A program made the position numbers and the translations under genes. A stretch of 57,897 bases of DNA from Mesostigma viride. Lineage: Eukaryota > Streptophyta > Mesostigmatophyceae > Mesostigmatales > Mesostigmataceae. A model generated the notes under the pieces. It made no database searches. It was not told the DNA's origin and was given only the letters and a program-made list of their open reading frames with translations. Numbering within the stretch: the first letter of the stretch is position 1; each line of letters opens with the position of its first letter. This document shows, piece by piece, positions 35,553-46,114 of this stretch. The stretch spans positions 30,001-87,897 of the forward strand of contig RPFO01002249.1 in assembly GCA_009746045.1 (NCBI GenBank). The letters run 5' to 3'.

Positions 35553-38500
35553 TCAGATGTGCGGAGATACTATGCGATCCAGCCGGTCCACGACCTGTTT
35601 GTAGAGCTTGTGCCAAGGGGCAGCACCGAACAGATGTGGGTGACGTTGCAAAAAACATCGGACTTGACGGAGCATAATGGCTCGGTCATAGTCTTTGACC
35701 AATAAACGCTGCAAGAGTTCAACAAGAGTCGTGATGAAATCAACACGATAAGAACAAAGACGGGAAAAACGATGTAACTGAGAAAGAACAACACCATATT
35801 TTGCTGTGTGGGAAAGGAGACTGTGAATATCGGGGTAACGAATAAAAGGAATTTGCTGGTATTTAGGATCCTTGCGCTTATCATAGACAGCCGTACGCCA
35901 GCCCTTCTTGTTATGGGTAATGTTAAGATCGAGGTAATTGCAATGAGTATCCTCCGACGTGAGCTTTAATGTGAGGGACGCTTGCGGGTAGATGCCAGGC
36001 AGACCAGCGGTGATATACAAATGGGTTGCGAAATCAGGGTTGTCGAAAGCGATGACATCATCAATGTATCGACATGTATGGATAAAACGCCTGATGAGAA
36101 CATCATCGTTTGAGGCAATGAGATTCTCCATGAATGCAAGCTCATAAGTGTATAGATAGAGGTTTGCAAGGAGCCCGGCACAGTTAGTGCCCATAGGGAT
36201 GCCGATAGCTTGTTGGTATACATTGCCCGCAAAACAGATGAAGGTGTTATCAACAAGATAAGAGATCCAATGGACAAGGTCAGCCTTCGTGATAATATAA
36301 TTATAACCATCCCGCACGATAGCACCTGCCGCGATCCCTGAGAGCCACGTTGCCGTGGGCTTGGTCTGAGAAACACGCACGTGCAGGTGGTTGCGCCCGT
36401 GAGGCCTACGTGCATACAGACGAGTAAGGAGGCTATCTAAACGAGCTTTCAAATCGTGCAAATCTAGTGTGGTATATAGAGTGGTGAAATCATAGGTGGC
36501 TATGGGCATAGGTATACGTTTCTCTGCTGCTGTCTTAGAACGGCTAAGGGCGGCAAGGCGTAGGCGTACTTGGGCTGAGTCTATGACGATCCAACTACCA
36601 GCGCATTCATACCCGGCATTCGACAGCACCTCCACCCATAATGCATTGGCTTCGGGGAGAAGAGCATTCAAAGCATGGCAGATGAGTTTCGAGAGAGGCA
36701 TCAGTGGGGCTGAATGCGACGCAGCAATGGTGCGCAAAGCAACAGGAGTTTTGTGCAGCTTAAGAGTGAGATACAGATATGGGAACGTAGTGGTGGTGGC
36801 GCGTCGCTGCCGCTTAAGGAATGCCCGAGCAAAAATGTTTTGGCTGTGCAGAAAAGCCCGATGAGCAGCAGTGATACTGGCGGTGGACTGTGCACGCTGA
36901 ACATAGGTAGGGCTGGACGCCAACTCGTGTTGCAAAGTAGCAAGGTAGTGCTTCTTGCATATGAAAGCAAAGTTGTTGGCACTCTTGTCAACACACGTGA
37001 TGATAAAGTCCTGCTTGAAGTGGTCAAGAAGTGCTTTATCTGTGGTGTTGAGCCAGGTGGTGCGGTGGACCTGCTGGAGACGGTAATCAAGCCTGGTGAG
37101 ACGTGCATTGCATTCGTGAATGACGGCGCGAAACCACGGTTCCATGGCAAGGGGAGCAAGCTGTAGGTCCGTGCTCATGGCATTGCAGAATTTGCGCAGT
37201 GATGTGGAGAGCAGTGCATTCACCTCTTTGGCACACGTGCGCTGGACCCACGGCCGAAACTTGGTGCCTTTGGCAAAAAGGTCTACAAGCGTGTGGCTCG
37301 GCAGGATGCTGAGGTCAGCGGTCATGACGTGCTGTGAGGTGGGATCAAGGTACTTGAAATACCGTTGTTGTTGGCAGGGGCAGGGCCCTGCCAAGATGGT
37401 GGCCAGCTCGGTGGGCGTTGTATCGCGGCTGACCTTCCCGTTGCTGAAAACCATTTGTCCCAAGGTGGGAGAGTAATGCCAGGCGGCAATGGGAGTGCCG
37501 AAAGTGTTGCGCACCACGAGCGGCATCGCAGCCTGCACTTGCGGCAAATGCAGAATGTGTGGCAAACACAGCTCATCCATCGCAGCATGAATGAAAGGTG
37601 AGATCAGCAAACGGCGCGGACGCAGTGCATCTGCATTCCCATTGACACGGTGCCGAATGATACGTGAGAGAAGGCCTCGCAGACTAGTGGCATGGGAGCG
37701 GGGGACTTGCAGATCAGCTGGGGAGCACGACCCGACGGCAATGTGTAAGCTGGTAAGCTTCTTCAAGCTGCAGGCTTCGAGATAGGATGCATGAAAGTTG
37801 CCGCGTTGCATAAGCCGAGACATGTGACGTAAGCAGCGGAGACTGGTGGAGTAAAGGGAAGGATCGGTGGACACATGTGTGGAAGGTGGAGGGGCCGGGG
37901 TGACGCTGGGGGGATAGGGGCGATATGGGTGGAGATTGTGCTTCAGACGCCAGGCACGGATGAACATAAGAGGGCGGGGACGGAGGGGAGGCGGGCGGCG
38001 GCGAGACCGAGCTTTGAAACTCTTGCCTTCAATGCAAAAACCGTGGGGCAGAAATGCATGTAACATTCGTTTCCAAAACGTTTCCCGATGCCCTGCGGCT
38101 TTGCGAAAAGCGGCGCCGGTAAAGGTGCCGGGGACATGTTCCAAGGGGACGACTCGCCAATCCCACCACCCGTATTGGGCCATGGCGCCATGTAGGGGGG
38201 TGTCGTCGTTGGCGGCAGGGCGGCCAATATGAAGGCGGCGTGCCGCTCGGACATGTTCCTGAAAACGCGTCCAGGCATCCCGTTGCGTCTGGCCAACGTA
38301 GATACGCTGAGGGTACCTGCGGTTGTAAATGGCATAAATGACGCGATGGGTGCTTACGGGGTGTGGGCGAGTGGAGTTGGTAAGCGACAAATGCGTGCGC
38401 TGTAAGCGCCGGAGGCGACGTAGAGTATGGTCATCCTTGCAGTGATGGTTATGGCGCGTGTTGATGCGACAACGCTTCCGCCATTCCTTGGAGGAGATAC

Positions 38501-38627
38501 GATAGGGGAACTGCCGAGAAATAGCAGTGTACTTCCGGTAATCAATGCCACTGGATTGCCGTATTCTGTGGAGGGTAAGAGCATGCCAGAAAGTCATATA
38601 AGGTGTTTCATGATGATTCAGATGCAC
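35553..38627 (-). CDS. Penelope-like retroelement protein, N-terminal GIY-YIG endonuclease plus RT (1024 aa)
   Basis: Single uninterrupted frame. Residues about 95-200 form a GIY-YIG nuclease: HRVIYAIYNRR, RIYVGQT, WTRFQEH (Arg), and RETFWKRML (likely catalytic Glu). Residues about 590-910 form a reverse transcriptase with TYDFTTLYTTL (motif A, about 710), QQAIGIPMGTNCAGLLANLY (motif B, about 805-825), CRYIDDVIAF (motif C, about 850) and a later NYLDL. GIY-YIG before RT, not after, is the permuted arrangement reported for the Chlamys/Naiad clade of Penelope-like elements in the green lineage and invertebrates. It probably acts by target-primed reverse transcription. The intact frame suggests a recent or selected copy. 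The catalytic GIY motif is a variant (IYAIY). I could not define flanking pLTRs or a target-site duplication. Confidence 0.9.
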   Translation of the reverse strand: MHLNHHETPYMTFWHALTLHRIRQSSGIDYRKYTAISRQFPYRISSKEWRKRCRINTRHNHHCKDDHTLRRLRRLQRTHLSLTNSTRPHPVSTHRVIYAIYNRRYPQRIYVGQTQRDAWTRFQEHVRAARRLHIGRPAANDDTPLHGAMAQYGWWDWRVVPLEHVPGTFTGAAFRKAAGHRETFWKRMLHAFLPHGFCIEGKSFKARSRRRPPPLRPRPLMFIRAWRLKHNLHPYRPYPPSVTPAPPPSTHVSTDPSLYSTSLRCLRHMSRLMQRGNFHASYLEACSLKKLTSLHIAVGSCSPADLQVPRSHATSLRGLLSRIIRHRVNGNADALRPRRLLISPFIHAAMDELCLPHILHLPQVQAAMPLVVRNTFGTPIAAWHYSPTLGQMVFSNGKVSRDTTPTELATILAGPCPCQQQRYFKYLDPTSQHVMTADLSILPSHTLVDLFAKGTKFRPWVQRTCAKEVNALLSTSLRKFCNAMSTDLQLAPLAMEPWFRAVIHECNARLTRLDYRLQQVHRTTWLNTTDKALLDHFKQDFIITCVDKSANNFAFICKKHYLATLQHELASSPTYVQRAQSTASITAAHRAFLHSQNIFARAFLKRQRRATTTTFPYLYLTLKLHKTPVALRTIAASHSAPLMPLSKLICHALNALLPEANALWVEVLSNAGYECAGSWIVIDSAQVRLRLAALSRSKTAAEKRIPMPIATYDFTTLYTTLDLHDLKARLDSLLTRLYARRPHGRNHLHVRVSQTKPTATWLSGIAAGAIVRDGYNYIITKADLVHWISYLVDNTFICFAGNVYQQAIGIPMGTNCAGLLANLYLYTYELAFMENLIASNDDVLIRRFIHTCRYIDDVIAFDNPDFATHLYITAGLPGIYPQASLTLKLTSEDTHCNYLDLNITHNKKGWRTAVYDKRKDPKYQQIPFIRYPDIHSLLSHTAKYGVVLSQLHRFSRLCSYRVDFITTLVELLQRLLVKDYDRAIMLRQVRCFLQRHPHLFGAAPWHKLYKQVVDRLDRIVSPHI

Positions 38628-40450
38628 TGAGAGCTAAGACATCAAACAGAACCAGAGCGGAGCATATTGAGGTAAGTCAATATTCACTGCGTAACACCCG
38701 TTACGCGATAGCGGTGGTCCATGATGCATCTCCCCGGGGCAGGATGTGGCTAACAACACAGCTGAATGGACTCGGAACATGTGGATTCCCAGTGGGGGGG
38801 CCTTCCAATTGTCATACTTGACACCTCTTTCATGCCCATTTAATATTAATGCTGCTGTTACCCTGCTCATGACCATGCCCTGAATTCCATTCTTTGGTGA
38901 CTTAGTGTTTTCTTGTTTATAGGGGCTGCATGGCATGCATGCGTTGGTTGACATGCCATGGATGAAAAACGCCAAGAAGAGTATATGGCCCCGCTGCCAC
39001 CAAAAAGCACCTGGTTGATCAACCAAGGGGATAGCCTGCACAGTGAGACACAAACACAGCAGACCCAGCAAAGCAAAATTCAGGTTGTAAGCGAGTGGAG
39101 ATTTCTTTTGACATGCTTGATGAAGAAATATATAACACACCTTCTATTGTCACACCTTCTATAAACAAATAGTTGATTGATCACCTTATACACCACGTAA
39201 ACATGCTAGCAGACGCGCTCTTCAGTCCAGTGAAAATCCACGTGCGAAGCAAGTCAGCTTACGCAGAAAGCACCATGAATGTAAATGACGCCCCAAACCC
39301 GTGACCAGGCAAGCATCCAGAGGGGCTTTCCAAGCCCAGTATATTCCAGAAAAAAAGCATCACAGATCCTTGGGCAACGGACGTTCACACAGGACATTCG
39401 AAGGACCATGAAGATGGCGTCCTGCACGGCTAAGAAAATAAAACGCAACGCTACGCTATGTCTGCGACTAGGTGGATTCGGCGAAATGGAAAGAACGCAA
39501 CCATGAAAATGCATCAGAAAGAGAGCAGGTAGTACCCCGGTAGGTAGTACGCCTCACCATCGGCATCGCCAGTTACGTCCCGTGGCAAAAAATCCAGCGT
39601 TCTTTCCAATATGATGACACCAGAAACTCGTCGGCCCCACGCCTTCCACGAACAGCAAACTGATTTTACTAGGCACCCAGTACGTAAAGCAATTAAGCAT
39701 GATACTACAATACCTAAATCTACAACGACATTCCATTTCCAGGTCGCCATAGCGACGCGGACCTCTCCCACGCAGGTATCATTCCGTTGACGCACCTCCA
39801 GCTCAGAAAATTTCGTACTTGCTCTTCAAACATAAAATTTTGACGTATAAAACCATGGCTGCGCATTCCCCATCCCAATTTTCTAGCGTACGTTTCCTGC
39901 CATCGCCAGCCAGCAAATTGCTCGCGGAGCACGTCACTTTGTTTTTCGTCCGGCGGCGTGGCCTGCGGCTGCGTCGTTTCGGTGGTGTTATCGATTTCGG
40001 GTCGTTTCCGTTGGATTTGTGACCGTTGGGGCCGAAGGCCGTTTGTTTTCCGTAGTTTGCTGTTACGTCGCGTAACAATTCGTTGTAGTTACGGACGTAA
40101 ATTAGGTCTCTTGCCTCGGTTGTCCCTAGGTTTACGTGTAGTTCCTACTGGGACACTATTGTCCTCGTAACAGTACTGTGGTACATTGGGTGCCGTTGGG
40201 CGCCGCGCCGCGTACCTTATTAGTGGTCCTGATCCTTTGGTAGAATGTAGTGGACCAGCGTGCATCTGTAGGCGAGGGCCAGGTCGGCCCGAGCGTGTTG
40301 GACCGTTGGTGACCATTTATGCACGTTCTACCCCTCGTGTGTTCACTCGGCGTGTGTTAAATGAATTAACACATATTAGCTAGGGTCATGGCAGTGTAGT
40401 TGTGTTTCCTTCCTCTATTCCTGGAGTAAACGGGTTGGTGTAAATGGCTT
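38628..40450. other. Spacer, no gene recognised
   Basis: Several minus-strand frames of 60-170 codons exist (38634-39140, 39514-39795, 39803-40078), but none matches a known family and no splice-linked chain was convincing. From about 40060 the base composition changes to that of the following retroelement, so its 5' untranslated part or LTR may begin here. I found no matching 3' LTR. Confidence 0.4.
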
Positions 40451-40750
40451 ATGGCGTATTACAGTAATACTTACGTAAATGCACTGAGATCTGGATCGTC
40501 TCGTTCGTCTTTCGCTAGGGGTTTAACTAGAGGCGGCCTTACTAGTTTAGGTAGCATCAGGCCAGGTAGAGGTAGAGGTGGCGGTAGAAGTTTGAGACGT
40601 AACAATGGACTCGGAGGAATTTTAGGTAGAGAGCGAGACGACGATCCCCTGCAACATACGTCATTGAATCAACCCTTCCGCGTCCGGGAAAATGAAGACG
40701 ACACCTACTTGACAGGTAATGGGCGGGTCGCCTGCAAGCTGGGGGGGTAG
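40451..40750 (+). CDS. Small RG-rich basic ORF of the retroelement (99 aa)
   Basis: It starts MAYYSNTYVNALRSGSSRSS and includes SIRPGRGRGGGRSLRRNN, an RGG-like RNA-binding composition, then an acidic end. AT-rich third positions match the following gag and pol frames. No family was recognised. It may be a separate nucleic-acid-binding protein or the frame-broken N-terminus of the next ORF. Confidence 0.45.
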   Translation: MAYYSNTYVNALRSGSSRSSFARGLTRGGLTSLGSIRPGRGRGGGRSLRRNNGLGGILGRERDDDPLQHTSLNQPFRVRENEDDTYLTGNGRVACKLGG

Positions 40751-41122
40751 TGCTGCCCGATTCGGGACACGCCCTGCCTAGAAGATAGACCTGCTCGAAG
40801 CGGAAAATCCTTTTATAGATAGCTCCTTTCCCTCGTTTTGTTTTCCTGAGAAATGTTGCTTACTGTCGTAGATAGGTGATGGTTTCGGTTCGGCGTTAGT
40901 GAGACGATTAGCGTCTTGGTAGTTTCCACCTTTTCCTTCGTGCTGCTGTTCATTAGACGGCCGCACCCGCAGAAATTCACTGGGTCGCTGACTTTAGGAC
41001 TACGAGCGCTGCATGGACCATTGCCGCCCTCGTCATTTCGGTGATCCAGATAACCCAGCTAAGTCGACTCCTACCCCTTCCACTCCTATCGTGACTACTC
41101 AAGACCAACAAGGTGCGTTACC

Positions 41123-41599
41123 ATGAGCCAGCGGCGATCTTTTACTGCTCCTTCCCATTCTTCTAGCGATAATAGTCTAGCTAAATATTACGTAGTGATT
41201 ACGCCTCAATGGTCCTCCATTTTCCTTTCTTGGTCCGACGCTAGGAAGATAGTCCAGAACCGTGTATACAACGTAATTAGGTATAAGAAATTTATGACCT
41301 TCGAAGAAGCTCAGCAGTTCCTTATAGACCATAGCCAATCAGATTTAGGCCTGCACGTACGCCCTATTCCTCATGGTCGTCCTCCCGTAGAAGCTCTAGT
41401 CTTTGCTACTCCTCCTTCTTCTCCCCTAAACGGGCTGCATCTTCATCTACCTCAGATACTCCTCTCACCTTGGAGTTTGGCTCCCTATCCATTACTGTTG
41501 TTAAAAAGGATTGATTTTAATTGTGTCCTTGCTTCAGACATTCAAGGTTTTTCCTTTTTCCCTTGTTGCTTTCAGTTAGATTCCTATTCCTTTACTTAA
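41123..41599 (+). CDS. ORF with RNase H1-type hybrid-binding (Cauli_VI-like) domain
   Basis: 158 codons. Residues about 21-70 read KYYVVITPQWSSIFLSWSDA then RKIVQNRVYNVIRYKKFMTF EEAQQFL. This fits the RNase H1 N-terminal hybrid-binding domain (pattern YYVVxxGxxxGIxxSWxExxxxVxGxxxxxYKxFxTxEEAxxFL), also present in the caulimovirus inclusion-body family. The conserved aromatic, tryptophan and YKxF/EEA..FL positions are present; the Gly before I/F is replaced. In RNase H1 the domain binds RNA-DNA hybrids. Here it stands apart from the element's own RNase H, upstream of gag. A short Met-starting frame at 41014 (MDHCRPRHFGDP) precedes it and might be its displaced N-terminus. Confidence 0.65.
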   Translation: MSQRRSFTAPSHSSSDNSLAKYYVVITPQWSSIFLSWSDARKIVQNRVYNVIRYKKFMTFEEAQQFLIDHSQSDLGLHVRPIPHGRPPVEALVFATPPSSPLNGLHLHLPQILLSPWSLAPYPLLLLKRIDFNCVLASDIQGFSFFPCCFQLDSYSFT

Positions 41600-41861
41600 T
41601 TAAAGATGGATCCAGTGGGTGGAGATATGTCGCCTATACCTACCAATACTACTATACGAATAATAATAATAATAATACTAATAACAATAACAACACTCGT
41701 GGTAACCGACGGGACTCCTTGGAAACGGTGCACCATCTCACTCCTCAAGGTAATCTGCGTACCTCACCTCCTTCTCCTGTTACTGGTGGTCGCCGTCGTC
41801 CCTCAATTACCCCACCTACCTTGAACAACGTGTCAGATTTAGTGATGAACCCTCTTTTGCT

Positions 41862-43330
41862 GTGAACCAGGCCCCTGCCCCTCCTGCAACCTTGGCTCAA
41901 CCCTCCAGCAGGTCCTCACTAACTAACAATGCTTCTAGGCCTCCTTCCCACCCTGTGCCTTCCATGCCTGCTTTTAACACGGGTCGTACCTCTGCCCCTG
42001 TCGGCCCTTCTGGGCGCCCTAGTGCAGTTCCCTTTTACCCACCTGCTTCCTGGTCCTACCCTGATACGGCCTATGAGGCTGCCCAGGTCCCTACCCGTGT
42101 GGCTGATTTAGAAGTTAATAGTGATTTCAGCACCATGCCTCTAGATGATAGAAATTATGATCATTTTGCCTACTCCTCTCTTCGTGAGCAATATACTGTT
42201 CCCTTCTCCTATGGGCACCAGCCTGAAACGGTGGCCCCTTCTAGACCCCTACCCAAAACCTTTCCTCTTCCTTCTTTCTATCCCGCTTATGTAGCAGTGG
42301 AAGATAGTGGCCCTATGGGAAAAACTGACTCTTCTAATCCCCCTAAGCCCCCTGCTCTTCCCCTCTTTGCTAACCTTCCCAAGCTGGATGTCAAGTCTAC
42401 CCCTCAACAGTTTTTCACTTTTATTATGTTGCTTACCCAGAACACAGAGTCGTGGCAGAATCATAATAGATGGCGTCTCTCTGATGCTGTACTAGTCCCT
42501 CACTATCTTACTACCTGCATTACTCCTGAGCTTGCTAACCTCATCCAGTGTGAGTCTTTGGCCTCTCATGCCTACCCTAACTCAGTAGCAGAATTGTTTA
42601 AGCGTTTAGAGAACCATTTAGTCCCTCCTGATGCAGATTGGCAGGATAGATTAGCCTTTGGTACCTTGCAGCAGGGTACTAAATCATTTAAGGAGTATAT
42701 GAAAGAGTTTGATGCCCAGATGGTACGAATTAGGGATTTGTCGGGCGCAGAAGTACGCGCTCGCTTCCTCCAAGGCCTCAGTAGACCCTTATTACGTGAA
42801 GTAAAGCGCCAGTTCTCTGCCTACCGTTTTACTGACCTGCCCCTCAAGCATGTGCGCCAGCATCTCTTACGAGTAGCAGATTTCTTCACCACTCCTTCTC
42901 TCCCTACCCGTTCCCGTATTAATAATATTATCCTTACCCCTGAGGAGGAGAACTCCTATGTAGAAGAATTAGATATTTGCGTTACTGACCTTTCAGCTCT
43001 TGATGTCTCTCATATCACATGCTATCATTGTAAGGAAGTAGGTCATCTTAAACGTGAGTGCCCCAAGTTCCTTTCGGGTGCTCCCCCTCATCCCGACGCT
43101 CGCCCTCCTCGTACCCCTCAGCGTGCTCCTATTCGTCCCAATCAGGACGCATTCCCTCAGCTACCCCTAGTAGGCTGAATGCTGTGCAGACAGGACCCCC
43201 AGGGTTCCCCTATGATAATCAGGCTCCCGCACCCTCTTCGCTCCCTCGTGACCCTCCAGCAGTGGCTTTTTCGCCAGGGTCTTCTTCGGGGTTAGTTCCT
43301 ATGGATTTGGGGGGGGAGGGGGAACAGTAG
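41862..43330 (+). CDS. Gag-like protein with CCHC zinc knuckle
   Basis: Main frame 41862-43178 (438 codons). A Pro/Ser-rich N-terminus is followed by a retrotransposon gag region (about residues 160-330: FANLPKLDVKSTPQQFFTFI, DRLAFGTLQQGTKSFKEYMK, ARFLQGLSRPLLREVKRQF). The CCHC knuckle CYHCKEVGHLKREC (CX2CX4HX4C) lies at about 43018-43060. A second frame (43058-43330) carries the Pro-rich C-terminus ending SSGLVPMDLGGEGEQ, so a frameshift probably lies just after the knuckle. The knuckle binds genomic RNA; the rest builds the particle. Confidence 0.85.
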
Positions 43331-43460
43331 GCCTGTCAGCCGGGGGTAACCTGGACAGGTCCTTAGATAGTACCCCAGATAATAATTTTTGCCTGCCTGT
43401 TTTTATAACCTCTGTAGGAGCTGAATCATCCCTACCACTACGTGTGCGTCCTCTTATGTT

Positions 43461-44192
43461 TTGAATGGTGGCTTAACCGTTCCCCATACTGTTGTAGACC
43501 CCTTCTTGCATGCTGATGAACTCTTGAATGTCTCTGTGTTGGTAGATAGCGGTGCGGCTAGCTCCTTTGTGAGCGAGGCCCTAGTTAGGCGTTTAAGACT
43601 AGTCCCTATCCCTCACACCAAACCTGTCACTGTTCATTATGCTGACGGTCGCACCAGTCATTCCCCGGGTACGGTGTCCCTTTCCCTGGTCATACAAGGA
43701 CGTACTATCAACCTGACGGCCACTATAGGCCCTATCACTACCGCTGATGTATTACTAGGATTAGATTGGCACCAGGATAATAAGATTACTATTATTAATT
43801 ATGATACCATGGTCATTTGGTTTCCAGATAGCTCTTACTGGGTACCGGAACGTCATTATAGATTAGAAAATTTATCCTTGATAGATATTACTCCTCCTAC
43901 ACCTGTTGATCCTCCTGTAAGACCTATACCTGAAGTATTAATGTCCAATGAAGAATTGCGGTCTGAACTAAAGGAATATGGATACCTATTATGTATGTTC
44001 CTTCAGTTAGAAGTACAGGAGATACCTATCACTAATAATAGTGTGGACATAGATATAAACACAGTGGATACAATAGGAGTGGGATTTACTGAAAATGAAA
44101 TAGTCAGATACATGGCTGTGATAGATTCCTCAAAAGTTTTTGAAGAAAAGACTCCTTCTATCCTCCTCCTCGTTCTGTTTTACACCGTGTAG
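43461..44192 (+). CDS. Retropepsin-like aspartic protease region of pol
   Basis: Catalytic motif VLVDSGAASSFV at about residues 28-40, with the flap/second-strand signature DVLLGLDWH at about residues 100-108, typical of gypsy proteases. The frame then runs on through an AT-rich linker and is lost near 44170, where the RT frame takes over (HRVVIKDGAVPTHSPMYRM). Cleaves the Gag-Pol precursor in active relatives. Confidence 0.8.
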   Translation: MNGGLTVPHTVVDPFLHADELLNVSVLVDSGAASSFVSEALVRRLRLVPIPHTKPVTVHYADGRTSHSPGTVSLSLVIQGRTINLTATIGPITTADVLLGLDWHQDNKITIINYDTMVIWFPDSSYWVPERHYRLENLSLIDITPPTPVDPPVRPIPEVLMSNEELRSELKEYGYLLCMFLQLEVQEIPITNNSVDIDINTVDTIGVGFTENEIVRYMAVIDSSKVFEEKTPSILLLVLFYTV

Positions 44193-44227
44193 TCATCAAG
44201 GACGGTGCAGTTCCTACGCACTCTCCG

Positions 44228-45027
44228 ATGTATAGAATGGGCCCTACCGAATTAAAGGAACTAAAACAAATTTTAGTGTCACTATTAGAAGCAGGATTGA
44301 TAGAGCCTAGTAACTCCCCCTACTCAGCTGGTGTCCTGTTAGTTCCTAAGCCAAATGGCAAGTTTCGCCTAGTTACTGATTATAGGAAGTTGAATGATAT
44401 TACTGTGAAGTCTAAATACCCTCTACCTCGTATTGATGATATATTTAATAAGGTTAAAGGTTCTACGTGTTTCACAGTACTGGATTGTGCGGATGGTTTT
44501 TGGCAATTGCGAATAGCTCCTGAGGATTGTCATAAAACCGCCTTTGCTACCCCTTTTGGTCATTACCAGTTTAGAGTAGCGGCTATGGGACTCTGTAACT
44601 CTCCTGCCTCTTTTCAAATGTTAATGAATGAAGTGCTTAGACCTGTTATGGGGAATTCTCACCTTCCTCAAGTGTCCTCTGATTTAATCCTTCCTTCTCC
44701 TCTGTTTCTTTATCTGAGCATGACCGTTCTTGTGCTCAAGCTTACTTAGATGATATCCTTATTTACTCTCCTGATTTTGAAACGCACCTACGTGATTTAA
44801 AGAAAGTATTAGAGATAATGGCTGAAAATTCCTTGTGGGCTCGCCGTGCTAAAGTTCGTTCTGGTAGGAGTGTACCATTTTTAGGACACGTCTTGTCAGA
44901 TGCCGGGGTCGCTACCGACCCGGATAAAACTAAGTCAATTCAGGAATGGCCTACCCCTACCGACGTTAAAGGTGTACGTAGTTTTCTAGGGATTGCCTCT
45001 TACTATAGGCGTTTTATCCCGCGTTTC
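44228..45027 (+). pseudogene. Gypsy reverse transcriptase, 5' part, frameshifted
   Basis: RT motifs are in order: KPNGKFRLVTDYRKLN, FTVLDCADGFWQLRI (motif A Asp), AMGLCNSPASFQMLMNEVL (motif B), AYLDDILIYS (motif C) and FLGHVLSDAGV. Motif C is in a different frame from A and B: the first frame ends at 44749 and the YLDD frame resumes after about 44690. Between the motif B helix (VMGN) and YLDD there are about 30 extra codons compared with the usual gypsy RT. The frame continues to YYRRFIPRFAT, where a LINE insertion starts. Confidence 0.88.
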
Positions 45028-46038
45028 GCAACTCATTTATGCCGACGACATCACGCTCATCGAGAAGCCGGAGTCTGCCCAACTTTGGCTGGACTGCCTG
45101 GCGCTCGAGGCTCGGGCGGTTGGTCTAGAAATCAGCCCCAAAACGGAGGCCATGGCCCTCGGCATGGCAGGGCCCCCACCCACACTCCGCCTCTTAGACG
45201 ATGCCGAGGTCAACTACCCTACTTCAGGCCGCTTCAAGCTGCTCGGCAGTTGGCTTCCTGACTGCGAGGACGACATGACGACACGGATCGGCATGGCGTG
45301 GGCGCACCTCCATGACCACCGCCGCTGTGAACCCCGCCCTACCCCGGATCGTCAAGCGTGACCTCTTCAAGGTCGTCATTCTGACGATCCTGACCTACGG
45401 CGCCGAGACGTGGACACTGATGCAGGAGCTGGAGCAACGACTCGACGGCGCCGTCACCAAGATGCTGCGCAAGGCCCTTAACATCCCCTTTGGTTTGCAC
45501 ATTAGTAATGAGGATTTGTACGCTGATTTGCCCTATGTTTCCCACATTATTAGGCACAGGCGCCTGGGCCTAGCCGGGCACCTGGCCCGCACAGATCAGG
45601 TAGATACATCAGATAGACTAGCTGGCACCAAGCCCGCCCAGCCTGGGCGATATGTCCTCACCTGGCGTGCCCCCGGCCGCGCGCGGCAGGGCCGCCACCC
45701 GTGGACTTTTCGTGATAGACTCGGCATGGACATGTGCTACACTAGACGTGACGGGCTCACCCCCGGGCAGCCTCCTGGTTTGTCTGTAATATGGAGGCAG
45801 ATGGTGCGCAAGGATAGATGGCAAGTAGTGATGAAGGAGACCACCCCCAAGCCTGTGGGGGCTCCGCGTGTGACCAAGTATGGCATTCATAGCGATTCGG
45901 GCCGCGGTGCCCACACCCCTGTAACTAGGACCTAGATAGCTTATACCATCCATTCCATCCCATGTTCCCCTCCCACTGAGGACTTATGCTCACGTGACGC
46001 AGTCACGTGTCTATTAATTAATTAATTAATTCGCAACT
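45025..46038 (+). mobile_element. 5'-truncated LINE inserted in the gypsy RT, with target-site duplication
   Basis: The insert 45034-46029 is flanked by TTCGCAACT at 45025-45033 and 46030-46038, a 9-bp target-site duplication. It carries the C-terminal part of a LINE RT in two frames (to about 45330, then 45312-45935): LIYADDITLIEKPES (YADD motif), KTEAMALGM, FKLLGSWLPD, then LTYGAETWTLMQELEQRLDG and a basic C-terminus. Its 3' UTR, 45920-46027, ends in a TTAA-type tail and matches the solo tail at 4045-4155. The 5' truncation falls just before YADD, as expected of abortive target-primed reverse transcription. Confidence 0.9.
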
Positions 46039-46111
46039 ATAGCAGCCCCTTCATTTATTAAAGAAGGATATCCCCTTTGTCTGGAGTAGTGAATGTCAGT
46101 CGGCCTTTCAG
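46030..46111 (+). pseudogene. Gypsy pol segment between two insertions
   Basis: It resumes the pol frame as ATIAAPSFIKEGYPFVWSS then ECQSAFQ, the RT to RNase H connection (pattern PFxWxxECQxAF). It is cut again at about 46112. Confidence 0.85.
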
Positions 46112-46114
46112 TGT

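Noticed and set aside
38634-40078. Possible multi-exon minus-strand gene
   Set aside because: Frames are short, peptides unrecognised, and no phase-consistent splice chain could be built.
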